From UBA9732 sp963606545 (GTDB taxonomy: Bacteria; Spirochaetota; Spirochaetia; Sphaerochaetales; Sphaerochaetaceae): a DNA stretch of 40,370 bases. The translations under genes and the position numbers were made by a program. Where the stretch lies: NCBI GenBank assembly GCA_963606545.1, contig CAVCYP010000012.1, positions 1 to 40,370 on the forward strand. Direction: 5' to 3'. A model generated the notes under the pieces. It was not told where the DNA came from. It saw only the letters and a program-made list of their open reading frames with translations, and searched no databases. Shown piece after piece: positions 6,749 through 14,961 of this stretch (position 1 is its first letter; each line of letters starts with the position of its first letter).

Positions 6749-7790
6749 TGTTTTCTTCCTTGTTGCCTGGAACTCTAATTGAATTCTTCAGGACACTGTA
6801 GTCTGTCATTCCAAGTCCAAGATTCCATTCCTTGAGCTTGTCTTTGATTTCAGATAGGGACTTCTTGCCAAAGTTTCTTGTTTTTGCAATTTCCTCTTCA
6901 GTCATCTTTGTAAGATCACCAATTGTGCGAATGTTTGCATTCTTAAGGCAATTGCTTGAACGGACGGTAAGCTCCAACTCTTCAACAGAAGTAGCAAGAA
7001 TCTTTCTAATCTGTTCCTCTTCCTCATCAACCTCTTCATTACCACTTACCATACTCTCATCAAAGTTGATGAAAATTGAGAAGTGATCTTTAGCAATCTT
7101 TGCAGCCTCTGCTAAGGCGTTCTCTGGGGAAATAGTTCCGTCTGTCCAAATCTCAAGATTCAGCTTGTCGTAATCATTTCTCTGTCCAACACGTGTAGGC
7201 TCAACTGAATACTTTACGCGAGTAACAGGAGAGAAGATTGCGTCAATTGGAATGGTTCCAATGATTTCAACATAGCTCTCGTTGAGTTCAGCTGGGACAT
7301 AACCTCTGCTAAAATCAATCTGAACAACCATTTCAATGTTTGCGTCATCCATCATATCGAAAATCTCGAGGTCCTTGTTAATAACTTCAACCCGATCTTT
7401 CTCAAAATCAGCACCTGTGATTGTACCTGGGCCCTTGCATTCAATGGAAATAGTTGTTGTTTCAACTTCCTCAGGCATTCTCATTCTAAGTTTCTTCAAC
7501 CTAGCAATAATTTCACAGATATCCTGCTTAACACCAGGAAGAGCCTCGAACTCGCTTGAAATGAGATGGGCACTTCCGTCTGCGTCGTAGTAGGTAAACC
7601 ATACTGCGGTTATTGCGTAACCTTGAATAGAAGACAAGAGAACTCTGCGGAGAGTATTACCAATTGTAGTACCAAAGCCCCTCTCAAAAGGGTAGGCTGT
7701 GAACTTACCATAATTGGCCTCAACCTTGCTGTGCTCCATTGAAATCGATTTAGGCTTCTTAAAGCCTTTCATTAGGTTTTTGCGTGCCAT
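6738..7790 (-). CDS. rpoA: DNA-directed RNA polymerase subunit alpha
   Basis: This 350-residue alpha subunit seeds RNA polymerase assembly and contacts UP elements and activators. The N-terminal dimerisation domain carries ERGFGTTIGNTLRRVLLSS. After an acidic linker (EEVDEEEEQIRKIL) comes the C-terminal domain with TVRSSNCLKNANIRTIGDL, the DNA-contacting Arg block. I chose ATG at 7790, five bases after AGGAG; a GTG six bases upstream overlaps the ribosome site itself. It sits 70 bases after rpsD, with a strong hairpin in the gap, and overlaps rplQ. Confidence 0.97.
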   Translation of the reverse strand: MARKNLMKGFKKPKSISMEHSKVEANYGKFTAYPFERGFGTTIGNTLRRVLLSSIQGYAITAVWFTYYDADGSAHLISSEFEALPGVKQDICEIIARLKKLRMRMPEEVETTTISIECKGPGTITGADFEKDRVEVINKDLEIFDMMDDANIEMVVQIDFSRGYVPAELNESYVEIIGTIPIDAIFSPVTRVKYSVEPTRVGQRNDYDKLNLEIWTDGTISPENALAEAAKIAKDHFSIFINFDESMVSGNEEVDEEEEQIRKILATSVEELELTVRSSNCLKNANIRTIGDLTKMTEEEIAKTRNFGKKSLSEIKDKLKEWNLGLGMTDYSVLKNSIRVPGNKEENNEA

Positions 7791-7808
7791 TGACACTCCT
7801 TTACTATA

Positions 7809-7842
7809 CCAAGGCCTTGTCCTTGCTAGGACTCGGCCTCGG
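7809..7842 (-). promoter_or_regulatory. Strong hairpin between rpsD and rpoA
   Basis: On the minus strand CCGAGGCC (7842-7835) pairs with GGCCTTGG (7816-7809), one wobble, and an inner GTCCT/AGGAC stem closes an AGCA tetraloop, separated by a two-by-two internal loop. There is no U-tract, so it is not an intrinsic terminator. It lies about 20 bases before the rpoA ribosome site. Possible roles are mRNA processing, S4-mediated control or setting the rpoA:ribosomal protein ratio; none is shown. Confidence 0.6.
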
Positions 7843-7860
7843 AGAACCGAAACTCAAAGC

Positions 7861-8502
7861 TTATCTGGAGTAAAGTTCAACGACCAACTGTTCGTTGACT
7901 CCCTCAAGCTCCTTGACCTCTTCTCTTCTTGGAACTGCGACAAACTGTCCCTTCATGTTATCAGCATCAACTGTGAGCCATGGGCATACACCGCTCTTGC
8001 TGACTTCAACCAAGCTTTCCTTGATAGCAATCATGTTCTTGCTCTGTGGAGCAATTTCAACAACGTCGCCAACCTTAAGTCTGTAAGAAGGAATGTCTAC
8101 ACGCTTTCCATTTACAAACACATGACCGTGGCTAACAAGCTGTGAAGCCTGTGGGCGGCTGCATGCGAAATGCATTCTGAAAACAACGTTGTCAAGTCTT
8201 CTCTCAAGAAGTCCAACAAGGTTCTCACCTGTCTTACCAGGAAGTCTGCTAGCTTCGTCGAATGTAAGCTTGAACTGCTTCTCTAGCATGCAGTAGATTC
8301 TCTTGAGTCTCTGCTTTGCACGAAGCATCAATGCATAGTCGGTAGGCTTCTTAGAGCGAGCCTTTGGATCCCTGCCAGGAAGTCCGCATTCAGCCATATT
8401 GTTCATAGGGCACTTAGCGGAAAGGCATCTTGAACCCTTAAGAAAGAGCTTAGCTCTCTCTGCTCTGCAGTATCTGCACTTTGGTCCTGTATATCTAGCC
8501 AT
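7861..8502 (-). CDS. rpsD: 30S ribosomal protein S4
   Basis: This 213-residue S4 is a primary 16S rRNA binder that nucleates 30S assembly and, in other bacteria, represses its own operon. The N-terminus MARYTGPKCRYCRAERAKLF has Cys9, Cys12, Cys26 and Cys31, the zinc-binding form. The S4 RNA-binding domain begins near RRLDNVVFRMHFACSRPQASQLVSHGHV. It lies between rpsK and rpoA, the usual alpha-operon position. AAGGGAG precedes the start by eight bases, and the stop of rpsK is 18 bases upstream. Confidence 0.97.
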   Translation of the reverse strand: MARYTGPKCRYCRAERAKLFLKGSRCLSAKCPMNNMAECGLPGRDPKARSKKPTDYALMLRAKQRLKRIYCMLEKQFKLTFDEASRLPGKTGENLVGLLERRLDNVVFRMHFACSRPQASQLVSHGHVFVNGKRVDIPSYRLKVGDVVEIAPQSKNMIAIKESLVEVSKSGVCPWLTVDADNMKGQFVAVPRREEVKELEGVNEQLVVELYSR

Positions 8503-8519
8503 TTTTCAATCTCCCTTCG

Positions 8520-8903
8520 TCAGATTCTTCTTGTCTTGCGTGGTCTGCATCCATTGTGAGGAATTGGTGTTACATCACGAATGGAACGAACCTTAAGTCC
8601 TAAAGTTCCAAGGCAGCGAATAGCTGACTCGCGTCCCTGACCTGGGCCCTTAACGAAGACGTTAACTTCGCGAAGACCGTAGTCCATAGCCTTCTTAGCT
8701 GCTGTCTCACATGTTGTCTGAGCAGCATAAGGAGTGGACTTCTTAGCACCACGGAAACCAAGTCCGCCAGCACTTGACCATGACACTGCATTACCGTTGA
8801 GATCTGTAATTGTGACAATGGTGTTGTTGAAAGTAGCCTGAACATAGACATTGCCTTCAAATACAGTCTTCTTGACTTTTGTTTTGCGTTTTGCGTTTGC
8901 CAT
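8520..8903 (-). CDS. rpsK: 30S ribosomal protein S11
   Basis: This 127-residue S11 carries NVYVQATFNNTIVTITDLNG, GGLGFRGAKKSTPYAAQ and the C-terminal DVTPIPHNGCRPRKTRRI blocks that define the family. S11 forms the 30S platform with S18 and S6 near the mRNA exit. A clear AAGGAGT precedes the ATG, and the stop of rpsM lies ten bases upstream. Length is normal (about 127-131). Confidence 0.98.
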   Translation of the reverse strand: MANAKRKTKVKKTVFEGNVYVQATFNNTIVTITDLNGNAVSWSSAGGLGFRGAKKSTPYAAQTTCETAAKKAMDYGLREVNVFVKGPGQGRESAIRCLGTLGLKVRSIRDVTPIPHNGCRPRKTRRI

Positions 8904-8913
8904 ATTCTACTCC

Positions 8914-9279
8914 TTACTTCTTCTTGCCAGCGATGGTCTTCTTCTTACCCTTGCGAGTACGTGCGTTGGTCTTTGTTCTCTGACCACGTACAGGAAGCCC
9001 CTTTCTGTGTCTCAATCCACGGTAGCATCCAATATCCATCAATCTCTTGATGTTGAGGTTGACCTGTGTGCGAAGTCTTCCTTCTACAACATAGTCATTC
9101 TCAATTACCTTACGGAGTTCAGCAAGAACATCTGCACCAAGTGTATTGATACGAGCATCAGGATCTACACCAGTCTTCTTGCAGATCTCTTCAGCTGAAG
9201 TTCTTCCAATTCCGTAGATGTATGTCAAAGCAATCTTTGTAGCCTTGTTAGGTAAATCTACACCTGCAATTCTCGCCAT
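8914..9279 (-). CDS. rpsM: 30S ribosomal protein S13
   Basis: This 121-residue S13 begins MARIAGVDLPNKATKIALTY and contains the helix-turn segment GRTSAEEICKKTGVDPDARI and the basic tail RGQRTKTNARTRKGKKKT that reaches P-site tRNA. I chose ATG 9279, six bases after GGAGG; a TTG one codon upstream would give an extra Met and a worse spacing. It follows rpmJ by 15 bases. Confidence 0.97.
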   Translation of the reverse strand: MARIAGVDLPNKATKIALTYIYGIGRTSAEEICKKTGVDPDARINTLGADVLAELRKVIENDYVVEGRLRTQVNLNIKRLMDIGCYRGLRHRKGLPVRGQRTKTNARTRKGKKKTIAGKKK

Positions 9280-9294
9280 CAAAGGCCTCCCTAA

Positions 9295-9408
9295 TTATTT
9301 CTGTCTCTGTTTATGCTTTGGGTTTTCGCAGACAATGCGAACAACTCCGTTTCTTCTGATAACCTTGCATTTATCACACATAGGTTTAACACTTGCTCTA
9401 ACTTTCAT
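9295..9408 (-). CDS. rpmJ: 50S ribosomal protein L36
   Basis: This 37-residue L36 begins MKVRASVKPMCDKCKVIRRN and ends KHKQRQK. Cys11, Cys14, Cys27 and a following His form the zinc-binding (C+) type, so a zinc-free duplicate would be expected only elsewhere in the genome. AAGGAG lies eight bases before the ATG. Position between secY and rpsM is standard when adk, map and infA are absent from this spot, as they are here. Confidence 0.97.
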   Translation of the reverse strand: MKVRASVKPMCDKCKVIRRNGVVRIVCENPKHKQRQK

Positions 9409-9426
9409 GATCTGCTCCTTGCGCAA

Positions 9427-10758
9427 TTATAAATTCTTGGATTTGATCTTCTTCACGCCCACAAATCCTTCGTGGTGGTGCATCTTCATGATACTCTCAA
9501 TCTGTTTCATCAACTCAAGCTCAACACCAACAAGAATGATGAGTGAGGTTCCACCAAACAGCATTGCAACCGATGATGGGAACTTGAAGATAATCTGGAT
9601 GAGTGTAGGAATCAATGCAATGAAAGCCAAGAAGAGTGAACCAGGAAGAACAATACGATTCAGGACCTTTGTGAGATATTCTTCAAGTTTCTCACTACGA
9701 ACTCCTGGAACGCTTCCACCGTTCTCTCTAATCTGCTTTGCCATCTCAACAGGATTGAGTGAAACCTGTGTGTAGAAGAATGCAAAGGCAATAATCAAGA
9801 TGGTGTAGATAATTAGATAAGGGGCACCCTCAGGATCAAGCCAATTTGCAACTGCATTCAACCATCTAACGTTTGGACCCAACGCTTGTGCAATCTGCAG
9901 TGGGAATGTAAGAATTGCGGAAGCAAAGATAACTGGAATAACGCCACTTGGGTTAATCTTGAAAGGAATGTAAGAGCTCTGAGCTCCGTACATCTTTCTA
10001 CCTACAACTCTCTTGGCGTAGTTAACTGGAATCTTTCTCTCGCCTTCTTGTTCGCAGACAACGAGGGCTACAACGATAACGAACACAACTAGAACAAGGA
10101 CAACAAGCAATGGATTGATAGTACCAGCAATAATTCCCTGAATCAGCTCATTAAGAGCAGATGGAACTCTTGCAACAATACCAGCAAAGATCAACAAGGA
10201 GATGCCGTTACCAACACCAAATTGTGTAATCTTTTCACCAAGCCATACCAGAGCCATTGAACCAGCTGTTACGGTAAGCATTGAAATGAGTGTGAAAGGT
10301 AGCATGTCAATTGTAATAACGCCAGGCAAATAGCTTTCAATGCTTCTTGCATAAACTGTTACAACAAAGGACTGCAGCAAACACACGACGATTGTACCAT
10401 ATCTGGTAAGCTTCTGAATCTTTCTTCTGCCTTCAGCATCTTCGCCCCACTTCTTAAGGGTTGGGATAATCAACATAAGAAGTTGGACGATAATCTGCAT
10501 GGAAATGTAAGGCATAACACCAAGCGTGAACAATGAGAAGTTCGAAAAAGCTCCACCAGAGAAGAAATTCAAGTACTCCACCAGTCCTAAGCTTCCGCTC
10601 TCAGACTGGCTAAGGAAGTACTGCTCAAGAAGAGTTGGGTTTACACCAGGAACAGGAATAACTGTTCCAACTCTTGTGATGACAAGAATCAGGAGTGTAA
10701 AGAGAATCTTCTTCTTAAGATCTTCCATTTTGAACATGTCGGAAATGGTGTTTGACAT
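9427..10758 (-). CDS. secY: Protein translocase subunit SecY
   Basis: This 443-residue inner-membrane channel exports unfolded preproteins together with SecE (also in this window) and SecA. About ten membrane segments are visible, starting at KKKILFTLLILVITRVGTVI. Family hallmarks include the plug-region PVPGVNP, FTLGVMPYISMQIIVQLL, the cytoplasmic loop KRVVGRKMYGAQSSYIPFKI and NPVEMAKQIRENGGSVPGVR. I chose ATG 10758, five bases after GGAAGG, over a GTG one codon upstream. It follows rplO by 14 bases. Confidence 0.97.
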   Translation of the reverse strand: MSNTISDMFKMEDLKKKILFTLLILVITRVGTVIPVPGVNPTLLEQYFLSQSESGSLGLVEYLNFFSGGAFSNFSLFTLGVMPYISMQIIVQLLMLIIPTLKKWGEDAEGRRKIQKLTRYGTIVVCLLQSFVVTVYARSIESYLPGVITIDMLPFTLISMLTVTAGSMALVWLGEKITQFGVGNGISLLIFAGIVARVPSALNELIQGIIAGTINPLLVVLVLVVFVIVVALVVCEQEGERKIPVNYAKRVVGRKMYGAQSSYIPFKINPSGVIPVIFASAILTFPLQIAQALGPNVRWLNAVANWLDPEGAPYLIIYTILIIAFAFFYTQVSLNPVEMAKQIRENGGSVPGVRSEKLEEYLTKVLNRIVLPGSLFLAFIALIPTLIQIIFKFPSSVAMLFGGTSLIILVGVELELMKQIESIMKMHHHEGFVGVKKIKSKNL

Positions 10759-10772
10759 CACTACCTTCCTTA

Positions 10773-11201
10773 TTATTTGACTTCGCCGCCAGCGGCTTTG
10801 ATTTTCTCTGCCGCAGAAGCGGAAACCTTTATACCTTCAACAACAACTTTCTTTGAAATTTCACCATTGTTGAGAATCTTTGCTTCAACATCGCCCTTTA
10901 CAATGCAAAGGTCTTTGAGAGCCTGAAGATTGACTGTCTCGCCATCTTTGAAAGCTTCATTGATGACATCGAGGGATACAACGGTATATTCCTTCTTGAA
11001 AGGATAGTTGGAGAAACCTCTTCTTGCCACACGGCGGTAAAGAGGCATCTGACCACCTTCAAAACCAGGACGCACACCACCACCAGAACGGGAATTCTGG
11101 CCATTGAAGCCCTTTCCACATGTTCTGCCCTTAGAGGATGCGCCACGGCCTACTATGGTCTTTTTCTTGTTGGCACCTTCTGGTGCATGAATCTGTCCCA
11201 T
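10773..11201 (-). CDS. rplO: 50S ribosomal protein L15
   Basis: This 142-residue L15 has a Gly/Arg-rich rRNA-binding N-terminus (GRGASSKGRTCGKGFNGQNSRSGGG) and the conserved PLYRRVARRGFSNYPFKKEY block. The start MGQIHAPEG aligns with the usual MxLxxLxPxEG opening; it follows GAGGAG by seven to eight bases, one base after the rpmD stop. A TTG five codons upstream is rejected because it overlaps the ribosome site. Length is near the family norm of 144-147. Confidence 0.96.
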   Translation of the reverse strand: MGQIHAPEGANKKKTIVGRGASSKGRTCGKGFNGQNSRSGGGVRPGFEGGQMPLYRRVARRGFSNYPFKKEYTVVSLDVINEAFKDGETVNLQALKDLCIVKGDVEAKILNNGEISKKVVVEGIKVSASAAEKIKAAGGEVK

Positions 11202-11202
11202 A

Positions 11203-11385
11203 TTATAACTCCTCAACTTTTACGAGATGCTCAACAACACGAACCATACCTCTTGTTACAGGAGTATCGTCCTTAACTACGCTGCTGTTAATCTTTCCAA
11301 GGCCAAGAGCCTTAACTGTGGCTCTCTGCTTTGGGAGTGTGGCTGCAAGGCCTTTTACTAATTCAATACGAATCTGCTTTGCCAT
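11203..11385 (-). CDS. rpmD: 50S ribosomal protein L30
   Basis: This 60-residue L30 reads MAKQIRIELVKGLAATLPKQ, then ATVKALGLGKINSSVV, then the ending RGMVRVVEHLVKVEEL, the short bacterial form. GGGGGT lies five bases before the ATG. The gap to the rpsE stop is three bases and to rplO one base, so it is tightly coupled on both sides. Confidence 0.97.
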   Translation of the reverse strand: MAKQIRIELVKGLAATLPKQRATVKALGLGKINSSVVKDDTPVTRGMVRVVEHLVKVEEL

Positions 11386-11388
11386 AAC

Positions 11389-11907
11389 TTACCCCCAAAT
11401 TTCCTTGAGGTTCTTGCCTCTATCCTCAGCAACTTTCTTTGCTGAGAAAAGATGCTCGAGACCATCGAATGTAGCCTTAACAGTGTTGATTGTGTTCTTT
11501 GAACCCAAAGACTTGCTAAGAAGGTCTTTAATTCCACATGCATCACATACGGCACGAACAGCACCGCCAGCGATGATTCCAGTACCAGCTGAAGCTGGCT
11601 TCAAAAGAACGCTAGCACTCTTGAAATTGCCAAGAACTTCGTGTGGAATTGTAGAATCCTTAACATTGACAACAATAAGGCTCTTCTTTGCAGTCTCAGT
11701 AGCCTTGCGGATAGCATCAGACACATCATTAGCCTTACCCATACCGTAGCCAACTCTACCCTTCTGGTCACCAACGACCACTAGGGCTGAGAAGGATCTG
11801 CGGCGTCCGCCCTTGACGGTCTTGGACACTGCATTGAGTTTGATCAGCTTCTCAAGGAATTCCTTGGGCTGGTTTTCTCTCTCTCTCTTATCTCTGTTTC
11901 TTTCCAT
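11389..11907 (-). CDS. rpsE: 30S ribosomal protein S5
   Basis: This 172-residue S5 contributes to decoding fidelity and mRNA helicase activity at the entry channel. The double-stranded RNA-binding-like domain LIKLNAVSKTVKGGRRRSFS and the loop VGDQKGRVGYGMGKANDVSD are intact; the loop is where spectinomycin-resistance changes map in other bacteria and it looks wild type. ATG 11907 follows AAGGTGG by five bases; a GTG three codons upstream lies within that ribosome site. Confidence 0.97.
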   Translation of the reverse strand: MERNRDKRERENQPKEFLEKLIKLNAVSKTVKGGRRRSFSALVVVGDQKGRVGYGMGKANDVSDAIRKATETAKKSLIVVNVKDSTIPHEVLGNFKSASVLLKPASAGTGIIAGGAVRAVCDACGIKDLLSKSLGSKNTINTVKATFDGLEHLFSAKKVAEDRGKNLKEIWG

Positions 11908-11917
11908 ACTAACCACC

Positions 11918-12277
11918 TTAGAACTTTACACCGGCTTTTCTGGCGCCATCAGCGATAGCCTTAACAATGCCATGATAGAGGTAACCGTTTCTATCAAAAA
12001 CGACAGTCTGAATACCCTTCTCAAGACATCTCTGTCCAACAACCTCTCCGAGCTTTCCAGCATCTTCAACGTTGTTCTTAAGACTAGCAAGTTCTTTCTC
12101 AACTGTTCCAGCACTTACCAATGTGTTGCCTGTTGTGTCATCAATAACCTGAACATACATGTGGAGGTTGCTTCTGAAAACAGACATTCTTGGTCTGAGG
12201 GCAGTTCCGGAAATGGATTTTCTGATATGAAGCTTTCTTCTTGCGTGCTTTCTCTGTTTATCAATAACTCTATTCAT
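11918..12277 (-). CDS. rplR: 50S ribosomal protein L18
   Basis: This 119-residue L18 binds 5S rRNA with L5 in the central protuberance. It contains RKLHIRKSISGTALRPRMSV, FRSNLHMYVQVIDD, and the end YHGIVKAIADGARKAGVKF. The ribosome site is weak: an AAGG-type element lies rather far upstream, so coupling to the rplF stop 14 bases earlier is likely. Length is typical (117-120). Confidence 0.97.
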   Translation of the reverse strand: MNRVIDKQRKHARRKLHIRKSISGTALRPRMSVFRSNLHMYVQVIDDTTGNTLVSAGTVEKELASLKNNVEDAGKLGEVVGQRCLEKGIQTVVFDRNGYLYHGIVKAIADGARKAGVKF

Positions 12278-12291
12278 ATCTTCAACCCGCC

Positions 12292-12831
12292 TTATTTCTT
12301 ACCAGACTTTCCGCTCTTGGAGCGTACGTGCTCTGTATCGTACTTGATACCCTTGCCCTTATATGGCTCAGGCTTTCTAAGACTACGAATATCAGCTGCA
12401 ACCTGACCAACAAGCTGCTTATCAATACCTGAAACGTTAATCTTGTTAGGAGTCTCAAGAGCAACCTTGATTCCTTCAGGAACGATAAACTCAATGTCGT
12501 TTGCGTAACCGAGTGTCAAAACAAGGTTGTTCTTCTGGAGCTCAGCCTTATAACCAACACCAACAATTACCAGGTTCTTCTGGTATCCCTGTGATACACC
12601 AATAATCATGTTGTTAATCAACTGTCTTGTAAGACCATGAGCAGCCTTTGTAGCCTTCTCATCGTTATCTCTTGTAACGACAATCTGGTTCTCGCCAATC
12701 TCAACATTGATTGCTGGCATAATTGACTGGGAAAGTTTTCCCTTTGGACCTTCTACGGTAATAACTCCGTCTTTGATGGAAGCCTTGACCGTCTTAGGCA
12801 TATCAATTGGTAATCTACCTATACGAGACAT
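12292..12831 (-). CDS. rplF: 50S ribosomal protein L6
   Basis: This 179-residue L6 begins MSRIGRLPIDMPKTVKASIK and carries the two repeated RNA-binding domains, with the C-terminal signature PEPYKGKGIKYDTEHVRSKS. It sits near the factor-binding site of the 50S subunit. AAGGTGG lies six bases before the ATG, 13 bases after the rpsH stop. Confidence 0.98.
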   Translation of the reverse strand: MSRIGRLPIDMPKTVKASIKDGVITVEGPKGKLSQSIMPAINVEIGENQIVVTRDNDEKATKAAHGLTRQLINNMIIGVSQGYQKNLVIVGVGYKAELQKNNLVLTLGYANDIEFIVPEGIKVALETPNKINVSGIDKQLVGQVAADIRSLRKPEPYKGKGIKYDTEHVRSKSGKSGKK

Positions 12832-12844
12832 AGTTAACCACCTT

Positions 12845-13243
12845 TTACCAAATTGAGCAGATCAGCTCACCGCCGACCAACTGCTCAGATGCCTTCTTGC
12901 CGGTAATAACACCGCAGGAAGTCGAAACGATGACAATGCCATAGCCGTTGTAAATACGTGGCATCTCTCTGTATCCGGAGTAAACACGGCGACCAGGAGT
13001 TGAAATTCTCTCAATGCCATGGATGACAGGATTCTGACTGTCATCATACTTCAAGAATACACGAAGATATGTGGCACCATCTTTGGTGACTTTCTTAAAA
13101 TTCTTAATAAAGCCTTCATTCTTCATGATTTTGACAATCTGAAGCTTGAGCTTTGAATTAGAAACATCTACTTTTTCATGCTTAGCCAAACTAGCATTTC
13201 TGACTTTGGTCAGCATATCAGCAACAGGATCACTTACTGCCAT
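12845..13243 (-). CDS. rpsH: 30S ribosomal protein S8
   Basis: This 132-residue S8 has the opening DPVADMLTKVRNASLAKHEK and the conserved end GVITGKKASEQLVGGELICSIW. S8 binds 16S rRNA helix 21 and in E. coli represses the spc operon at an rplX-rplE region site; here rplX and rplE overlap by one base (TGATG), leaving little room for the same arrangement. GGAG lies seven bases before the start. Confidence 0.98.
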   Translation of the reverse strand: MAVSDPVADMLTKVRNASLAKHEKVDVSNSKLKLQIVKIMKNEGFIKNFKKVTKDGATYLRVFLKYDDSQNPVIHGIERISTPGRRVYSGYREMPRIYNGYGIVIVSTSCGVITGKKASEQLVGGELICSIW

Positions 13244-13253
13244 TTCTGCACTC

Positions 13254-13439
13254 CTACCAACTGGATTTGGTTACGCCAGGAATCTGACCTTCGCTGGCAA
13301 GCTTTCTGAAGCAATGTCTGCACATGTCAAACTTGCGCATATATCCACGGGGTCTTCCGCAGATTCTGCAACGGCGAACAGTTCTTGTACTGAACTTCGG
13401 CTCTCTCTGCGCCTTAATAATCATTGACTTTTTTGCCAT
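13254..13439 (-). CDS. rpsZ: 30S ribosomal protein S14, zinc type
   Basis: This 61-residue S14 is the short zinc-ribbon type: CRICGRPRGYMRKFDMCRHC holds four Cys (24, 27, 40, 43). The end FRKLASEGQIPGVTKSSW is typical. Bacteria with this form may carry a longer zinc-free paralogue elsewhere. AAGGGGT precedes the start by seven bases. Also named rpsN in many annotations. Confidence 0.97.
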   Translation of the reverse strand: MAKKSMIIKAQREPKFSTRTVRRCRICGRPRGYMRKFDMCRHCFRKLASEGQIPGVTKSSW

Positions 13440-13451
13440 ACTCTATACCCC

Positions 13452-14003
13452 TTATTTGCTGAACGGCATACCCAACTTCTTAAGCAGGGCAAAACCTTCC
13501 TCGTCTGTCTTGGCTGTAGTTACGATAGCAACGTTCAAACCGCTGACACGAACGATCTTGTCATAATCGATCTCTGGGAAAATGATCTGTTCAGTAATTC
13601 CCAAGGCATAGTTACCATGACCATCAAATGCGTTTGGCTTAACGCCCTTGAAGTCCTTAACACGTGGAAGAGCAATGCAAATCAGTCTTTCAAGGAAGAA
13701 CCACATATTGTCGCCTCTGAGGGTGACCATGGCGCCAATTTCCATACCTTCACGAAGTTTGAAGTTAGCAATTGACTTTCTTGCCTTTGTCTTTACAACA
13801 TGCTGACCAGTAATCTGCTCAAGCTCTTTGACTGTAGCTTCCAAATACTTCTTGTCCTGGATTGCGTCACCAACACCAGCGCTGACAACAATCTTCTCAA
13901 GAGCAGGAATCTGCATCTTTGAAGTGTACTGAAAATCCTTATAAAGCTCAGGAGCAACTTCCTCAAGATACTTTCTCTTCAAGTTAGGTATGAACTTTTC
14001 CAT
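13452..14003 (-). CDS. rplE: 50S ribosomal protein L5
   Basis: This 183-residue L5 binds 5S rRNA and P-site tRNA in the central protuberance. Motifs seen are EKIVVSAGVGDA, TKARKSIANFKLREGMEIGA, VTLRGDNMWFFLERLICIAL, and the DFKGVKPNAFDGHGNYALGI block. The start ATG shares its A with the stop of rplX (TGATG), which implies translational reinitiation. Confidence 0.98.
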   Translation of the reverse strand: MEKFIPNLKRKYLEEVAPELYKDFQYTSKMQIPALEKIVVSAGVGDAIQDKKYLEATVKELEQITGQHVVKTKARKSIANFKLREGMEIGAMVTLRGDNMWFFLERLICIALPRVKDFKGVKPNAFDGHGNYALGITEQIIFPEIDYDKIVRVSGLNVAIVTTAKTDEEGFALLKKLGMPFSK

Positions 14004-14311
14004 CAGATTGCCTCTCCGGTCTTCTTTGCATAGCGGACTTTCTTTCCACTTTCATCAATCTTGTAACCAACTCTGCTTGTCTGGCCGCTCTTATTTACAA
14101 CAAGAGCAACATTTGAAACGTGGATTGGGGCTTCAATCTTTACGATTCCACCCTGATCCTGCTGGTTCCTCTTCTTCATGGCCTTGGAGACCATGTTGGC
14201 GCCCTGAACGTAGACTTTCTCGTTCTCAGGGTCAACCTTAATGATCTTGCCGGTGACACCCTTGTCTTTTCCAGCAATAATCTTGACTGTGTCGTTTTTC
14301 TTCAGTCTCAT
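14003..14311 (-). CDS. rplX: 50S ribosomal protein L24
   Basis: This 102-residue L24 is an assembly-initiator protein with a KOW motif (NDTVKIIAGKDKGVTGKIIK). I start at ATG 14311 (MRLKKNDTVK), seven bases after GGAG. A longer frame reaching ten codons further would run into the rplN end and add a Cys/Arg-rich sequence not seen in the family. The tail contains the conserved PIHVSNVALV. Confidence 0.97.
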   Translation of the reverse strand: MRLKKNDTVKIIAGKDKGVTGKIIKVDPENEKVYVQGANMVSKAMKKRNQQDQGGIVKIEAPIHVSNVALVVNKSGQTSRVGYKIDESGKKVRYAKKTGEAI

Positions 14312-14321
14312 AACGGCTCTC

Positions 14322-14687
14322 CTACAACACTTCCGGTGCAAGGGAAACGATCTTCATGAATCCGTCTCTCAACTCACGAGCAACCGGCCCAAAGATACGC
14401 TTTCCGCGTGGGTTATTGTTGGCATCAATGACAACACATGCGTTATCATCGAACCTGATGTATGTACCGTCAGGTCTGCGGTATTCCTTCTTTGTTCTGA
14501 CGATGACAGCCTTCAAAACATCACCTTTCTTAATAGCTCCGTTTGGAAGTGCATCCTTAACAGCAACAACAACAATGTCGCCAACACCAGCCACGTATCT
14601 GTGGCTGCCGCCGAGGACCTTGATAACCTGGACAAGTCTGGCTCCGCTGTTGTCAGCAACGTTCATGTATGATTGCATCTGTACCAT
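14322..14687 (-). CDS. rplN: 50S ribosomal protein L14
   Basis: This 121-residue L14 begins MVQMQSYMNVADNSGARLVQ and contains VGDIVVVAVKDALPNGAIKK and RGKRIFGPVARELR. It forms an intersubunit bridge and contacts silencing factor RsfS in other bacteria. AAGGAG lies before the ATG; rpsQ ends 11 bases upstream and rplX starts ten bases downstream. Confidence 0.98.
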   Translation of the reverse strand: MVQMQSYMNVADNSGARLVQVIKVLGGSHRYVAGVGDIVVVAVKDALPNGAIKKGDVLKAVIVRTKKEYRRPDGTYIRFDDNACVVIDANNNPRGKRIFGPVARELRDGFMKIVSLAPEVL

Positions 14688-14698
14688 GACTTATCTCC

Positions 14699-14950
14699 TT
14701 ATTTTGCTCTCTCAACAATCTGAGAAAGTCTCCAGCACTTATCCTTGCTGATGTGACGGCACTCAACTACCTTAACAGTGTCACCTACGTGAGCATCGTT
14801 CTTCTCGTCATGAGCCTTCAGCTTCTTAGAACTGGTAACATACTTCTTGTACAGCGGGTGCAGACTTCTGTTGTGGACAGTAACAACAATGGTCTTGTCC
14901 ATTTTGTCGCTGGTAACCACGCCGATAAAGGTTTTCTTCTTGGATTCCAT
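14699..14950 (-). CDS. rpsQ: 30S ribosomal protein S17
   Basis: This 83-residue S17 has the OB-fold signature KTFIGVVTSDKMDKTIVVTV and HPLYKKYVTSSKKLKAHDEK. It binds the 5' domain of 16S rRNA early in 30S assembly. GAGGGTG is four bases before the start, and the stop of rpmC is 11 bases upstream. Confidence 0.97.
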   Translation of the reverse strand: MESKKKTFIGVVTSDKMDKTIVVTVHNRSLHPLYKKYVTSSKKLKAHDEKNDAHVGDTVKVVECRHISKDKCWRLSQIVERAK

Positions 14951-14961
14951 AATTCACCCTC

